Assembly (NCBI GenBank): GCA_963579025.1
Contig: CAUZFZ010000023.1
Coordinates: 22,358 to 86,357 of the forward strand
From: CAUZFZ01 sp963579025
GTDB lineage: Bacteria > Planctomycetota > Planctomycetia > Planctomycetales > Planctomycetaceae
Direction: 5' to 3'
Length of the DNA stretch: 64,000 nucleotides
Shown: one piece after another, positions 26,001 through 33,792 of the stretch
Numbering within the stretch: position 1 is the first letter of the stretch
Layout: every line of letters starts with the position of its first letter
Position numbers and translations under genes: made by a program
The notes under the pieces: model-generated
The model's input: only the letters and a program-made list of their open reading frames with translations
What the model was told of the DNA's origin: nothing
Databases searched by the model: none

Positions 26001-26546
26001 TGTCCCACGCAGCAGGATGTTGCTGCCGTCCGGCACTGTCAGCTTGCCCACCGCGGCACTGCCAAACCGGATCGGAACTTCGACCCACGGCTTGCCCAAC
26101 ACCTGAATCGTCAGCTCGGCTTTGATCCGCAGCAGCGAACGATCGACGCTCGCGGTGTAGTGTGACTCGGTGATCACCGCCTCGACGACGGGCTTTCCAT
26201 TCGGCGGAGGTGATTGCCAGCGCTTCAGGTAGTCGGCGTACGGCATGAAGACAGTCGAGCCGTGCTGCTCGAACACATCTTTGAGGTTCTTGTAGGGGAG
26301 ATAGATGAGCTTCTCCCATGCATCAGCGGCTGCAGCCGCACCGTCGGGCTCGGCGCCAGCGACCGCCGGCGGGTCGACTGGCTCGTCCTGCGCGGAAACT
26401 CCCGACGACAGTGCAAATAACGTGACCGCAGTCAGAGCTGCGAGCCAAATACGTCTCGTTCTGGTTCCTCCCAGGCGGTCCCACGGTGAGCCACCGGAAT
26501 CAGTCGATCGACTCAAACCCAACCAGCACAAGATGTTGCTGCGCAT
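23040..26546 (-). CDS. Large secreted membrane protein, paralogue of the downstream giant protein
   Basis: 1168 residues from ATG 26546 (MRSNILCWLG); the frame reaches back to 26633 but a weak AGGAA-type site precedes 26546. Residues 31-53 form a signal peptide (WLAALTAVTLFALSSGVSA). The body is beta-rich with a pattern shared with both halves of the downstream protein: an early FMPYADYLKRW segment, a VITESHYTASVD segment and repeated domains built around VEFLNPV and FRFAVPADV motifs. Residues 1053-1133 hold four helices, so the protein is anchored at its C-terminus and mostly outside the cytoplasm. It ends 14 bases before the next gene, so the two form an operon. Function unknown. Confidence 0.88.
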   Translation of the reverse strand: MRSNILCWLGLSRSTDSGGSPWDRLGGTRTRRIWLAALTAVTLFALSSGVSAQDEPVDPPAVAGAEPDGAAAAADAWEKLIYLPYKNLKDVFEQHGSTVFMPYADYLKRWQSPPPNGKPVVEAVITESHYTASVDRSLLRIKAELTIQVLGKPWVEVPIRFGSAAVGKLTVPDGSNILLRGTGNGTYALLFDEVGEHTVQLDLAVAIQTSPDGRSAGFDIPPVGVTTFELAVPEADQTVEVKPQLISLPVDAAADETRIKSNLGSATSVSVSWHPKTSLRPDMDLLAAVTNYQQVSLRDGLQHTDAWLEYDVLRGELTELAIAVPNGQRILGVSSSNAKIRGWKAEPSDQRQTVQVEFLNPVRESVTIEVHTEKEFGADPLELSGRDDQGVYHGIHAIDAVREAGQIAVVTASDLSLQFEQIRGLVRIEEAEIAAAIKQPGAATFKFYSSNTGLRVIAKPVEPRLLVNSTYHLTLEEDELKIRSSHQYSVERAGVFELRVALPDSVEVDDVETSAPLREYLVEGESPDRVLRIVFQQKTAKDAPQAVTISAHMKFDEASDSLELTLPIPEPLGVERETAMIALTARDSLEVITNQDDVVAAQATAIGSGGNQRGYRTAAAWTFNRRPVEIPISTKRRPTRLTAQIGTSINVGEDNIGVTANLTYQVQFAGLDTFRFAVPADVSETVKIVSLEGEGASGIRQRVAAEEAVDDWITWTVTMQRDVTGSHRFQVTWDQKPETDEPEAGGDAGPVTSRAFVQTLRVLGLDGSGENEPEVPLSDVTSEIVVEKDRSLSVSATAPDEGVEAIDVRELSLLPQTGALAYRYFGERVVGLEIAATKHEIQKVVETVITRGLIEVVARRDTQVSYRCRYRIRSSERQRLQLDVPVGSELLGVFIGDQQVNPEKNSDPAASEAWDSYFVNVARPGSSDDLFTLTLQMQTPIDVRAPFEGWGGRLLLRLPQVGGLDNPGVAVQQLQTVIWVPEDYYLVGDADGFINETKLELEQAMVEEAYRYSDYFDADDWVSVPVTGFIDFPTAGNRYRYSNLGGAAEIKVRWANYANYTWLFSGALIVFALVLRRFSWDSKILLMLLGTVATFLFSLSNPGWTPEIISAARYGIFGLIAVWVLHTIFTWRSGGDVLAPRAAVGSSGTTVIPPPGVFDDIRSQFNQQ

Positions 26547-27058
26547 ATTCCTGTTTCCTGCTGGCCGATGCCGGGAATAAAGCGGGAGTTTAGGTGGCCT
26601 GGGACAACCATTCCAATCAGGTCGGGAAGGCAAGCCAGAACAAATGCCACCATTTGCAATGTACGTTACGACGGGACAAGGTGCGGAAAGTTTGAGGTTT
26701 TTCCGGATTTGGCAATTTGACGGAAAGTACCGGTCTGCACGACGGATGCTTTCATTTCAAATGCATGGGTGCTCAGACGGCGCCTCAGGGTGAGTCGTAG
26801 CCGTAGCCCGATTTCTCCGAAATCGGGACCAGACGACATCGCAACCTGCCGGCACATCGACCGCCGCTCAGTCTTGCCAGGTCCAGGGCAGCGGATTTCG
26901 GAGAAATCCGCCTACGGCTCAGATCCGGACCAGTGCAGAGCCTCGGCAGGCGTCAGTCGTAGCCACCGGGCTCGGCCGCTTACGCGTCGCGGCCCATTGC
27001 GGTAACCCGAAAACCGAGACCTGACGAACCACTGGTGTCGTGGAACGCGCGGTCAGAA
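26547..27058. other. Intergenic region with paired palindromic repeats
   Basis: 512 bases without a supported gene. It probably contains the promoter for the minus-strand large-protein operon, but I see no clear boxes. The central part carries two inverted copies of a repeat with core GATTTCTCCGAAATC (listed separately). Confidence 0.5.
26800..26918. repeat. Inverted pair of palindromic repeats
   Basis: The left copy (about 26800-26825) reads GCCGTAGCCCGATTTCTCC followed by GAAATCGG; the right copy (26892-26918) is its near-exact reverse complement, GGATTTCGGAGAAATCC followed by GCCTACGGC. Each copy is a small hairpin on its own, and together they can form a larger one with a spacer of about 66 bases. 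Confidence 0.7.
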
Positions 27059-28219
27059 TCACCAGCGTGATGGTCCAGCCGCAGGGCGAGACTCAATCGC
27101 GTCCAGCTCGTCGCCGAGGGTCTCGATGACGTAGTCAATCTCGTCGTCGGCGAGTGACGCGTGAATGGGCAGGCCCAGTTCTCGCAGGAATTCGTTTCGG
27201 GCGACCGGAAAGCTCTCGGGAACAAACCCATAACGCTGCTGAAAGATGGGCGAGAAGTGGACGGGCAACCATCTCACCGCCGCCGGGACGCCGCGACGCT
27301 GCAGTCGTGCGGCCAGTTCGTCGCGGGAAACACTCAGATGCTGCAGGTTCAGACGCAGAACGTAGTCGACCCAGCCGACGCGACTGTCGACCGGTTCACA
27401 CGGTTCTTCGAGCACCAGTCGGCTGCTCAGCGCCGCGGAATAATTCATGGCCATTTCGCAGCGCCGCAGCCAGTCAGACTTGAGCGTGTCCAATTGAGCC
27501 AGTTGCCATGCGGCCGCCAGTTCGGACATGCCTTCAGCCATGTGCAACGTCAACGGCGCTGTATCGCCCGGCTGAACGCCCTGAACTCGCTGGCGAACGT
27601 GGGCCGCAAGAGTCGCATCGGCCAGGCAGATCAGTGCGCCAGAGCTTAGCGAATTCCCACCATGTACCGGAGTTGTGAAACAGCGAACGTGCCCGGCGAC
27701 TGGAGTATGCGGCTTCAGCGGCAGACCGCACGTGCTCTCGATCAAAGTAATCGTTGACGAGTCGAGTCGGTTGAGGATCGCATCCGCATTGACGGCAGCG
27801 CCACCGACTCCGACGGCAACGACCGCCCGTGTTCGGCTGGTCACTGCATCCGCCAGCAGCGAAGGGTCGATGTGCAACGAGTCGGGCTGCACGTCCACCG
27901 GAACTGGACGGCATTCGGTCGCGTAGATGACATCGGCAATTGAGTCCGACGCGTATGCCGGCATGATGACCTCGTCATCCGGCCCCAAATCGAGACACCT
28001 GAGGACCAGAGACAACGCCGCATTTTCACTGGCTGCCGCGACGACATATGGAGCATTGCAGAGTCTGACGACGGCCTGCTCCAGGTCGGTGGTCCATGCT
28101 CCCGTCGCCGGCTGCTGTTCGATCAGGTCGCGGAAGGACCCGGCAGCCTCTGCGGTGAGGCGACCGTGGGCCGGAATCCGCAACAGAGATTTCGAATTGG
28201 CAGGTGACGCAGCGACCAT
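27059..28219 (-). CDS. DegT/DnrJ/EryC1-like protein lacking PLP-binding residues
   Basis: 386 residues from ATG 28219 (MVAASPANSK); the frame extends to 28255. The fold-type-I sugar-aminotransferase layout is clear: GAWTTDLEQAV near the N-terminus, AAASENAALSLVLRCLDLGPDDEVIMPAYA, then VVAVGVGG. Where the family has an E-D pair that holds the PLP ring, this protein reads LIESTCG, so the Asp is Ser. Where the Schiff-base Lys sits in the SF..K..T.G block, it reads CFTTPVHGGNSLSSG, with no Lys nearby. It is therefore probably not a normal aminotransferase; a dehydratase-like or non-catalytic role is possible. It lies downstream of an SDR epimerase gene on the same strand, which suggests sugar-nucleotide metabolism. 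Confidence 0.8.
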   Translation of the reverse strand: MVAASPANSKSLLRIPAHGRLTAEAAGSFRDLIEQQPATGAWTTDLEQAVVRLCNAPYVVAAASENAALSLVLRCLDLGPDDEVIMPAYASDSIADVIYATECRPVPVDVQPDSLHIDPSLLADAVTSRTRAVVAVGVGGAAVNADAILNRLDSSTITLIESTCGLPLKPHTPVAGHVRCFTTPVHGGNSLSSGALICLADATLAAHVRQRVQGVQPGDTAPLTLHMAEGMSELAAAWQLAQLDTLKSDWLRRCEMAMNYSAALSSRLVLEEPCEPVDSRVGWVDYVLRLNLQHLSVSRDELAARLQRRGVPAAVRWLPVHFSPIFQQRYGFVPESFPVARNEFLRELGLPIHASLADDEIDYVIETLGDELDAIESRPAAGPSRW

Positions 28220-28389
28220 GAGTGTCTCGAGCCGGAGGGCAGGACCGGTCAACACTCAAGCATCAGGCGTGCCAGATCTCCCGTGAAAGTGCGGCACGCA
28301 TGTCGCCGAACTCGCCAGAGTTTGGTTTTCCCGGGTGCGGCCAAAGTCTGGGGACTTCGGCTACCCCTCAAAACACGACTGACACAGCA

Positions 28390-29403
28390 CTACGATTCGT
28401 TGCTCGATGGCACCGATTCCGGATCGGGTGAGTCGCCTCGGATCGCTGCGGCCACGTCATCGATGATCTCGTTGATGCTCATCGTTGGTGCCCAGCCGAT
28501 GGCCGTGCGAATACGTTCAATCGATGGCACACGGCGTTGCATGTCCTCAAAGCCGTCCCCGTATGCCTCTTCGTAAGGCACGAACTGTATCTCTGACGGA
28601 CTGTCGAGCCGCATGATGACGTGTTCGGCAAGTTCCCGGATTGTGATTTCTTCCGTGCTGCCGACGTTATAGATCTGTCCAAAACACTGACCCGAGTCAA
28701 CCAGACTGATCAATGCCTGTACGACATCATAAACATGTCCGAAACAGCGAGACTGGCTGCCATCGCCGTGAACTTCCAGATTGTCACCTCGGAGTGCCCG
28801 CTCGACGAATCGCGGAATCACCATGCCATACTGACCGCGCTGTCGTGGCCCGACGGTGTTGAACAACCGCACGATGACGACGGGCAGACGAGTTTCCTTC
28901 CAGTGGGCCAGCGCCAGAAACTCGTCCAGCGCCTTGGCACAGGCGTACGCCCAGCGATGCTTCGTTGTGGGGCCCTCGACGCGATCGTCGTCTTCGCAGT
29001 AAGGCACTTTGGCCGACTTGCCGTAGACCTCAGACGTTGACGTGATGAGCACTCGGTTGCGATAGCGGCGAGCCAGTCGCAGGACGACCTCGGTGCCCTG
29101 ATAGATCGTGTCGATTGTCGCGACGGGCTGTTCCATGATCAGCTTGACGCCGACGGCGCTGGCCAGGTGATAAACCGTGCCGGCTTCCAGCATCAGCTTC
29201 TGCATCAGCGGTACGTCCTGAATCGTGTCGACGTACAGCCGGAAATTGGGATCAGCTTCCAGGTCGGCGACGTTGGAGTGCAGTCCGGTCGAAAGATTAT
29301 CGATGACCGACACTCGACGCCCACTGGCCAGCAGTGCCCGCGCCAGATGGCTGCCGATAAACCCGGCACCACCAGTAATCAAGACGTGATCGTCACGGTC
29401 CAT
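28390..29403 (-). CDS. NAD-dependent epimerase/dehydratase (extended SDR) for nucleotide sugars
   Basis: 337 residues from ATG 29403; the frame reaches 29475 but the nucleotide fold begins correctly at MDRDDHVLITGGAGFIG (GxxGxxG at 11-16). The active site has Ser/Thr in ITSTSEVYG and Y153-K157 (YACAK). RLFNTVGPRQ and FGHVYDV are the usual substrate-binding blocks of UDP-glucose 4-epimerase and UDP-glucuronate decarboxylase relatives. It acts in the cytoplasm on a nucleotide sugar that I cannot specify. The DegT-like gene follows 170 bases downstream. Confidence 0.93.
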   Translation of the reverse strand: MDRDDHVLITGGAGFIGSHLARALLASGRRVSVIDNLSTGLHSNVADLEADPNFRLYVDTIQDVPLMQKLMLEAGTVYHLASAVGVKLIMEQPVATIDTIYQGTEVVLRLARRYRNRVLITSTSEVYGKSAKVPYCEDDDRVEGPTTKHRWAYACAKALDEFLALAHWKETRLPVVIVRLFNTVGPRQRGQYGMVIPRFVERALRGDNLEVHGDGSQSRCFGHVYDVVQALISLVDSGQCFGQIYNVGSTEEITIRELAEHVIMRLDSPSEIQFVPYEEAYGDGFEDMQRRVPSIERIRTAIGWAPTMSINEIIDDVAAAIRGDSPDPESVPSSNES

Positions 29404-29960
29404 GAAAGGTTTCCCAGCGAAGAAGACGGAAGCGTCCGCAGAAATCAGCCTAAGAAAGCCGCACAGGGAAGTCACCGCTCAAAACCAGCAACCGATTGGC
29501 AGCAGCGGATTACTGCGAACCTCCCCGCGAAACCGGTCTCACCGTCGAACCCGCACGGCCGATGTCAGACTCTGCCGGTTACGTCAGTTTGTCCGGCGTC
29601 GTTGGAGTCGGCTGCTTACTGCTGCCGGAACTGAGCTGCGCTTGTTCGTCCTACGGCTGCAGAACCCGAACTTCGACCGTGATCCCGCTGAACTGCTCGA
29701 TGTGTCATCACGCGAAGGCAGATTCCGTCGAATCCAATCATTGCGGGCTGTGAAGGTCCGTCAATGTGTCACACCGGGAGAGCACCTTACACAACATGAA
29801 AAGCGGCTGAATTCAGCTTCTGGTCTGTCGGATTCCGGTAGCCAACCAGTTGTCGACTCGTCGCACTGAGAAATCGTGTGCTGGTACACTTGTGTCGACA
29901 GGTCAAAAGATAGAACCTCGACCGTCTGGACATATCTGTATCCGAGTGTGGCGAGTGTTT
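29404..29960. other. Divergent intergenic region with a repeat relic
   Basis: 557 bases between the minus-strand epimerase gene and the plus-strand exonuclease gene. The only structure I see is a degenerate copy of the 33-base repeat (29623-29654). Open frames here have no recognisable product. Confidence 0.5.
29623..29654. repeat. Degenerate single copy of the 33-base repeat
   Basis: TGCCGGAACTGAGCTGCGCT followed by TGTTCG and TCCTAC matches the arm of the 22841-22932 inverted repeat with a few substitutions and a one-base deletion. Confidence 0.75.
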
Positions 29961-31745
29961 ATGGTCACTACTGAGACCCACGCACTGGGGCTGAACGCCG
30001 GCGCATCAGCGTCTCTCGCGGGAACTCCGATGCTCCACCTCCCTGTATCCGTCGTGGACTTTGAGACGACCGGATTGAGTGCCAGCTCCGATCGTGTCGT
30101 CCAGGCCAGTGTCGTCGAATTCCTCGGGCTCGGCGTGCCGAATGTCACGATCAACTCGCTCGTGAATCCAGAGTGCTCAATCGACCCGCGTGTCTCCGCG
30201 ATCCACGGAATCACGAATGCTCACGTTGCCAGTGCTCCGGTATTTGGAGACTTAGCAGCGTCACTCCTGGCCTCACTCGAAGGACGCGTCTTTGCTGCCT
30301 ACAACGCTTCTTTTGATCTGCGATTTCTGAGGGCGGAACTTCGACGACTCGGGATGATGTTCGACACATCCTTCATCTGCGTGATGGAACTGCGCCAGCT
30401 CATCTTCGCAACACGCCGCTGTAAACTGGTCGAAGCCTGCGCAGAGATGGGCATCACACTGGAGCATGCCCACGACGCCTCGGCCGACGCCTTCGCGACA
30501 GCATTGCTATTGCAGAAGTACCTCGAAGTTCTCTGGCAGGAAGGAGTCACGTCGATCGAGCAGTTAGGCGAGTTTGGTCATCGCGCGTTCCTCAAGAGTT
30601 TTGGGCAATCAGGGTTCTCAGCGTCGACCGCCCGACACATCGCGGTGTCTCAGTCGCAATCTCCCGATGTGCTGGCCGAACTTGAACACGAGTGTGAGCG
30701 CTTGAATGCTCTGGCCGAATCTCGATTAGCCCGGTTCGAAGGCCTGCTCCAAGACGGACTGAAAGCGGACGTTCGAGTGCATTGGGACAGACTGATTGTA
30801 CCGCTCGAACTGGAAGAATCGCCGCCGTCGAAACCTGTCGCCAGCGTCCCCGACAAACCGGACAAGTCATTGAAGCCCGACTCCGAACAGAAGCCGAGTC
30901 CTCAGGACGCGAAGTATGCGCTGAGCGAGTCTTTTGTCGACACTCTTGTTCCGTGGAAACGGCAGAAGAAGCTCGACGAATTGAAGCAGAAGTATCAGGA
31001 GGATGTAGACCGCTACCGCGAGAGGATTCGAACGTGGAATGAGATTGTCGCTGATTACCGCAATCGAATCGAAGCGGCGAAACGTGAACACAAAGTGCGG
31101 ATTGCTACTTATCGGCGCGAGTTGGAACAGTTCGCAGTACGACAGGAAGCGCATCGAAGAAAAGCTCTGGCGCACAACGCACAGATCGATCGCGAACGAA
31201 GCGGGTACGAAGCAGGAAATCGTGAGGGAATTGAGCGTGCGTTGACACGCGTCCTCATGAACTCGGAACTGCCAGAGGAGTTCTCAGACGTGGTCGATGT
31301 CGAGTTCGATGCTGAGCAGTCATGCCTGCGCATCATTCGACAAATGCCACATGTCGACAGCATGCCCGAAGTAAAGGGTTACCGAGTCATCAAAAAAGAC
31401 CGCGAACTTCGGGAGCAGACTCACAGCGACGCGGCACGGAAGCGGTTCTTTGACTCGGTCGTCTACCAGATGGCGTTACGTACTGCTCACGAAGTGCTCA
31501 AGGGAGACAAAGCGAAGCACATCAATGAGATGGACGTCCTGTGCGTGATCGATGGGTTCGACCCAGCAACGGGACACGCGGCACAGCTTGTCCTCGCTCA
31601 CCTCCATGTCGAACTTGAAGAAGTCCGCAAACTGAAACTACAGAATGTCGACCCACAGGCCTGCTTCAAAGAACTTGGTGGAAAGGCAAAAGGCCGCCCC
31701 TGCAACTTGAAACCCGTCACAGTCCTTGCAGCCTTTGTTGAATAA
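29961..31745 (+). CDS. DnaQ-like DEDDh 3'-5' exonuclease fused to coiled coil and restriction-associated domain
   Basis: 594 residues from ATG 29961 (MVTTETHALG); the frame is open from 29850. The exonuclease domain has all five DEDDh residues: D33 and E35 (DFETTG), D119 (NASFDLRFL), H171 and D176 (HDASAD). A charged, Pro-containing linker (about 270-330) leads into a long coiled coil (332-430) rich in Arg, Lys and Glu. The last 150 residues (YRVIKKDRELRE, VVYQMALRTAHEV, GFDPATG, VDPQACFKELGG) resemble a domain I associate from memory with Mrr-type restriction enzymes, but no nuclease core follows. It stands alone in its strand. A role in DNA repair, RNA/DNA decay or phage defence is possible; none is shown. 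Confidence 0.85.
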   Translation: MVTTETHALGLNAGASASLAGTPMLHLPVSVVDFETTGLSASSDRVVQASVVEFLGLGVPNVTINSLVNPECSIDPRVSAIHGITNAHVASAPVFGDLAASLLASLEGRVFAAYNASFDLRFLRAELRRLGMMFDTSFICVMELRQLIFATRRCKLVEACAEMGITLEHAHDASADAFATALLLQKYLEVLWQEGVTSIEQLGEFGHRAFLKSFGQSGFSASTARHIAVSQSQSPDVLAELEHECERLNALAESRLARFEGLLQDGLKADVRVHWDRLIVPLELEESPPSKPVASVPDKPDKSLKPDSEQKPSPQDAKYALSESFVDTLVPWKRQKKLDELKQKYQEDVDRYRERIRTWNEIVADYRNRIEAAKREHKVRIATYRRELEQFAVRQEAHRRKALAHNAQIDRERSGYEAGNREGIERALTRVLMNSELPEEFSDVVDVEFDAEQSCLRIIRQMPHVDSMPEVKGYRVIKKDRELREQTHSDAARKRFFDSVVYQMALRTAHEVLKGDKAKHINEMDVLCVIDGFDPATGHAAQLVLAHLHVELEEVRKLKLQNVDPQACFKELGGKAKGRPCNLKPVTVLAAFVE

Positions 31746-31881
31746 GCGGCCTTGCCGGCGCTCAGCTGCGCTGTGAGTTGCCCGAAATCGACGAGGGCTT
31801 CACTGCCTCGATCGAACTGCCGACGCTGCGTAACGACCGGGTCAGACATTCTGACCAGAGGTGAATGTGTAGCCTTTCCAA

Positions 31882-33648
31882 TTACTTGAAGAACAACTCG
31901 TCGAGGTCCGGGGCTGTACCAAAGCTGTTCAGGGCTTCGGAGTAGCGGTAATAGACTTCGAGACACAGGGCTCCAAGCGCTGTCGTGTATGGACGCCCGG
32001 CGCGTTTGGCCCATTGGTCGCCGTCGGGGTCCCAGCTTCCGGCGTTGTCACCGGAACGGATCTGATTGGCCAGCAGCGTGTCGCGGATCCGCTGATTCCA
32101 CCAAATGCGATGTTCGCCGCCCATGTTGTGCATCGCGTAGGTCGCGTAGTACCAGTAATAAAAGTCCTTACCGCGGCGCCAGTCTGGTGGTCGTTGTCGA
32201 GTCAGGTTGGCCGCCTTCTGCAGCAGATGGTTGCTGGTGCCGACCCCGCTGAATTGCCTCACCATCATGGCAGCGCATGTCAGGGCTGGCTTACTGGAAT
32301 ACCGCTGACTCGGTTCGAATGTGTATCCGACAGCACCGCTCGAGTTCTGACTCGCCCCCTGGTCCGTCACGCTGTCGATGTACGACAGCCCCCGCGAGAA
32401 CAGAGCGTTGTCGTACTTGATGTGAGACAGCTTGGCTGTCTTGAGTGCCTGCAAAAACCAAGCGGTCACTGACGTGTCGCTTGTTCCACTATGAGGCGTG
32501 TATCGCCAGCCGCCATCCGCGTTGACGGCCAGCTCGCAGAAGCGAATCGCCTTTTGAGACGACTCACCCAGTCGCTTGTCTCCGCTCCGTCCGTAAGCCT
32601 CCGCCAGGGCGATCGTGCAGATTGCATGTGTGTAGAGATTCGCTCCACCGACTTTCAGATGGCCGTCCTTGTCCTGATGCCGCTGAATCGCTTCCAGTCC
32701 CTTGAGCACGTTTAACCGATACTCACCTCGGCGGGTTGTGTGTCCGCCTCCCATAAACGCCAGGCAGGCAAGCGCCGTATCGGCCAGACTGGCTCCCGCT
32801 TCACCATCGTGTTTCTCGGAGTCCCACATCCCGTCAGGTTCCTGATGCAGAGCAAGCCACTGCAGTGCCGCGTCGACCGACACCTTCGCCTTCACTCCAC
32901 CGGCTCGCGTCATGGTTCGCATGAAGTCACGCTCGCCAAACAGACTTATGTCCGCAGGTCCAAGCGTGCCGATTGTGGGTGCATCCTGATCGCCAAACAT
33001 CTTCGGCAATGCCGACAGCGTCCGCCCCGGAGCCGGCGCTCGGTTAATGAAATACTTTTGCGGGCGACTCGGCGGGTTGAGTTCGTCGTAGTCGAAGATG
33101 TCTCCGACATCGGCTGAGTTCGCGGCGATCGGAGCCAGGGCAAACGCGACTTCATCGGAGGTCTCCGAGATTTCTATCGGGGCGTCTTCGAAGTCGAGCT
33201 GATCAGACATGACGTCGAGCAATGGAGCATCGATGTTGATTTCCGGGCTGCGGACAACGGCCTGCGCGACAGCCACATCGACGGGCTCTGTCGTAATCTG
33301 GATGTCCGGCGTCTCGAAATCCTCGGCCGATACTTCCGGAACTTCTTCAGGCTTTTCCTGGATCAGGTCGCGAACCGGATCATCGATCTTGAATTCTTCC
33401 AGGTCCGGCTCGGCGATCGAGAACTGAAACTCCTCCTGTTTGCGGAGCGTTCCGGATTCCGGCGTCAGTTTCCAGGCGAGCGTTGCCATCACAATCACAC
33501 TGCTGATGACCAGCCCGACAACGAGCGCACGACGATCAATGATCTGCGGCCGAGGCCCCATTGCATTCGCATCAATGCGGAACACGGGCCGTGACGATTC
33601 GGCAGTATCGTCTGGGGCACCCGGCATGTTCTCGGCAGACTGGCTCAT
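31882..33648 (-). CDS. Membrane-anchored prenyltransferase/squalene-oxidase repeat protein
   Basis: 588 residues from ATG 33648 (MSQSAENM); the frame reaches 33711. One helix at about 40-62 (LVVGLVISSVIVMATLAW) follows a short cytoplasmic tail, so most of the protein is outside. An acidic Glu/Asp-rich stretch (about 75-200) precedes an alpha-toroid of prenyltransferase-type repeats (WLALHQEPDGMWD, IQRHQDKDGHL, ELAVNADGGWRY). No DxDD or DCTA squalene-cyclase catalytic motif is present, so a binding or scaffold role is more likely than cyclisation. Such anchored toroid proteins are common in planctomycetes and have no known function. Confidence 0.85.
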   Translation of the reverse strand: MSQSAENMPGAPDDTAESSRPVFRIDANAMGPRPQIIDRRALVVGLVISSVIVMATLAWKLTPESGTLRKQEEFQFSIAEPDLEEFKIDDPVRDLIQEKPEEVPEVSAEDFETPDIQITTEPVDVAVAQAVVRSPEINIDAPLLDVMSDQLDFEDAPIEISETSDEVAFALAPIAANSADVGDIFDYDELNPPSRPQKYFINRAPAPGRTLSALPKMFGDQDAPTIGTLGPADISLFGERDFMRTMTRAGGVKAKVSVDAALQWLALHQEPDGMWDSEKHDGEAGASLADTALACLAFMGGGHTTRRGEYRLNVLKGLEAIQRHQDKDGHLKVGGANLYTHAICTIALAEAYGRSGDKRLGESSQKAIRFCELAVNADGGWRYTPHSGTSDTSVTAWFLQALKTAKLSHIKYDNALFSRGLSYIDSVTDQGASQNSSGAVGYTFEPSQRYSSKPALTCAAMMVRQFSGVGTSNHLLQKAANLTRQRPPDWRRGKDFYYWYYATYAMHNMGGEHRIWWNQRIRDTLLANQIRSGDNAGSWDPDGDQWAKRAGRPYTTALGALCLEVYYRYSEALNSFGTAPDLDELFFK

Positions 33649-33728
33649 CAATCGTGTCCGAAACACTGTTCGACTCGAACCCGCACCCTCAATCAGCACG
33701 CTGTCCTGCAACCAGGCTCTGTTGCAGT

Positions 33729-33766
33729 GCTGGGGGCTCGCAACGCTCGACCGCCAGCCACCCGAT
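33729..33766. repeat. Single copy of a GC-rich dispersed repeat
   Basis: CTGGGGGCTCGCAACGCTCG followed by ACCGCCAGCCACCCG closely matches the right half of the repeat at 45585-45620, in a gap between two minus-strand genes. Confidence 0.6.
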
Positions 33767-33792
33767 CCTACTACTTAGAGTTGGCGCAGTAC

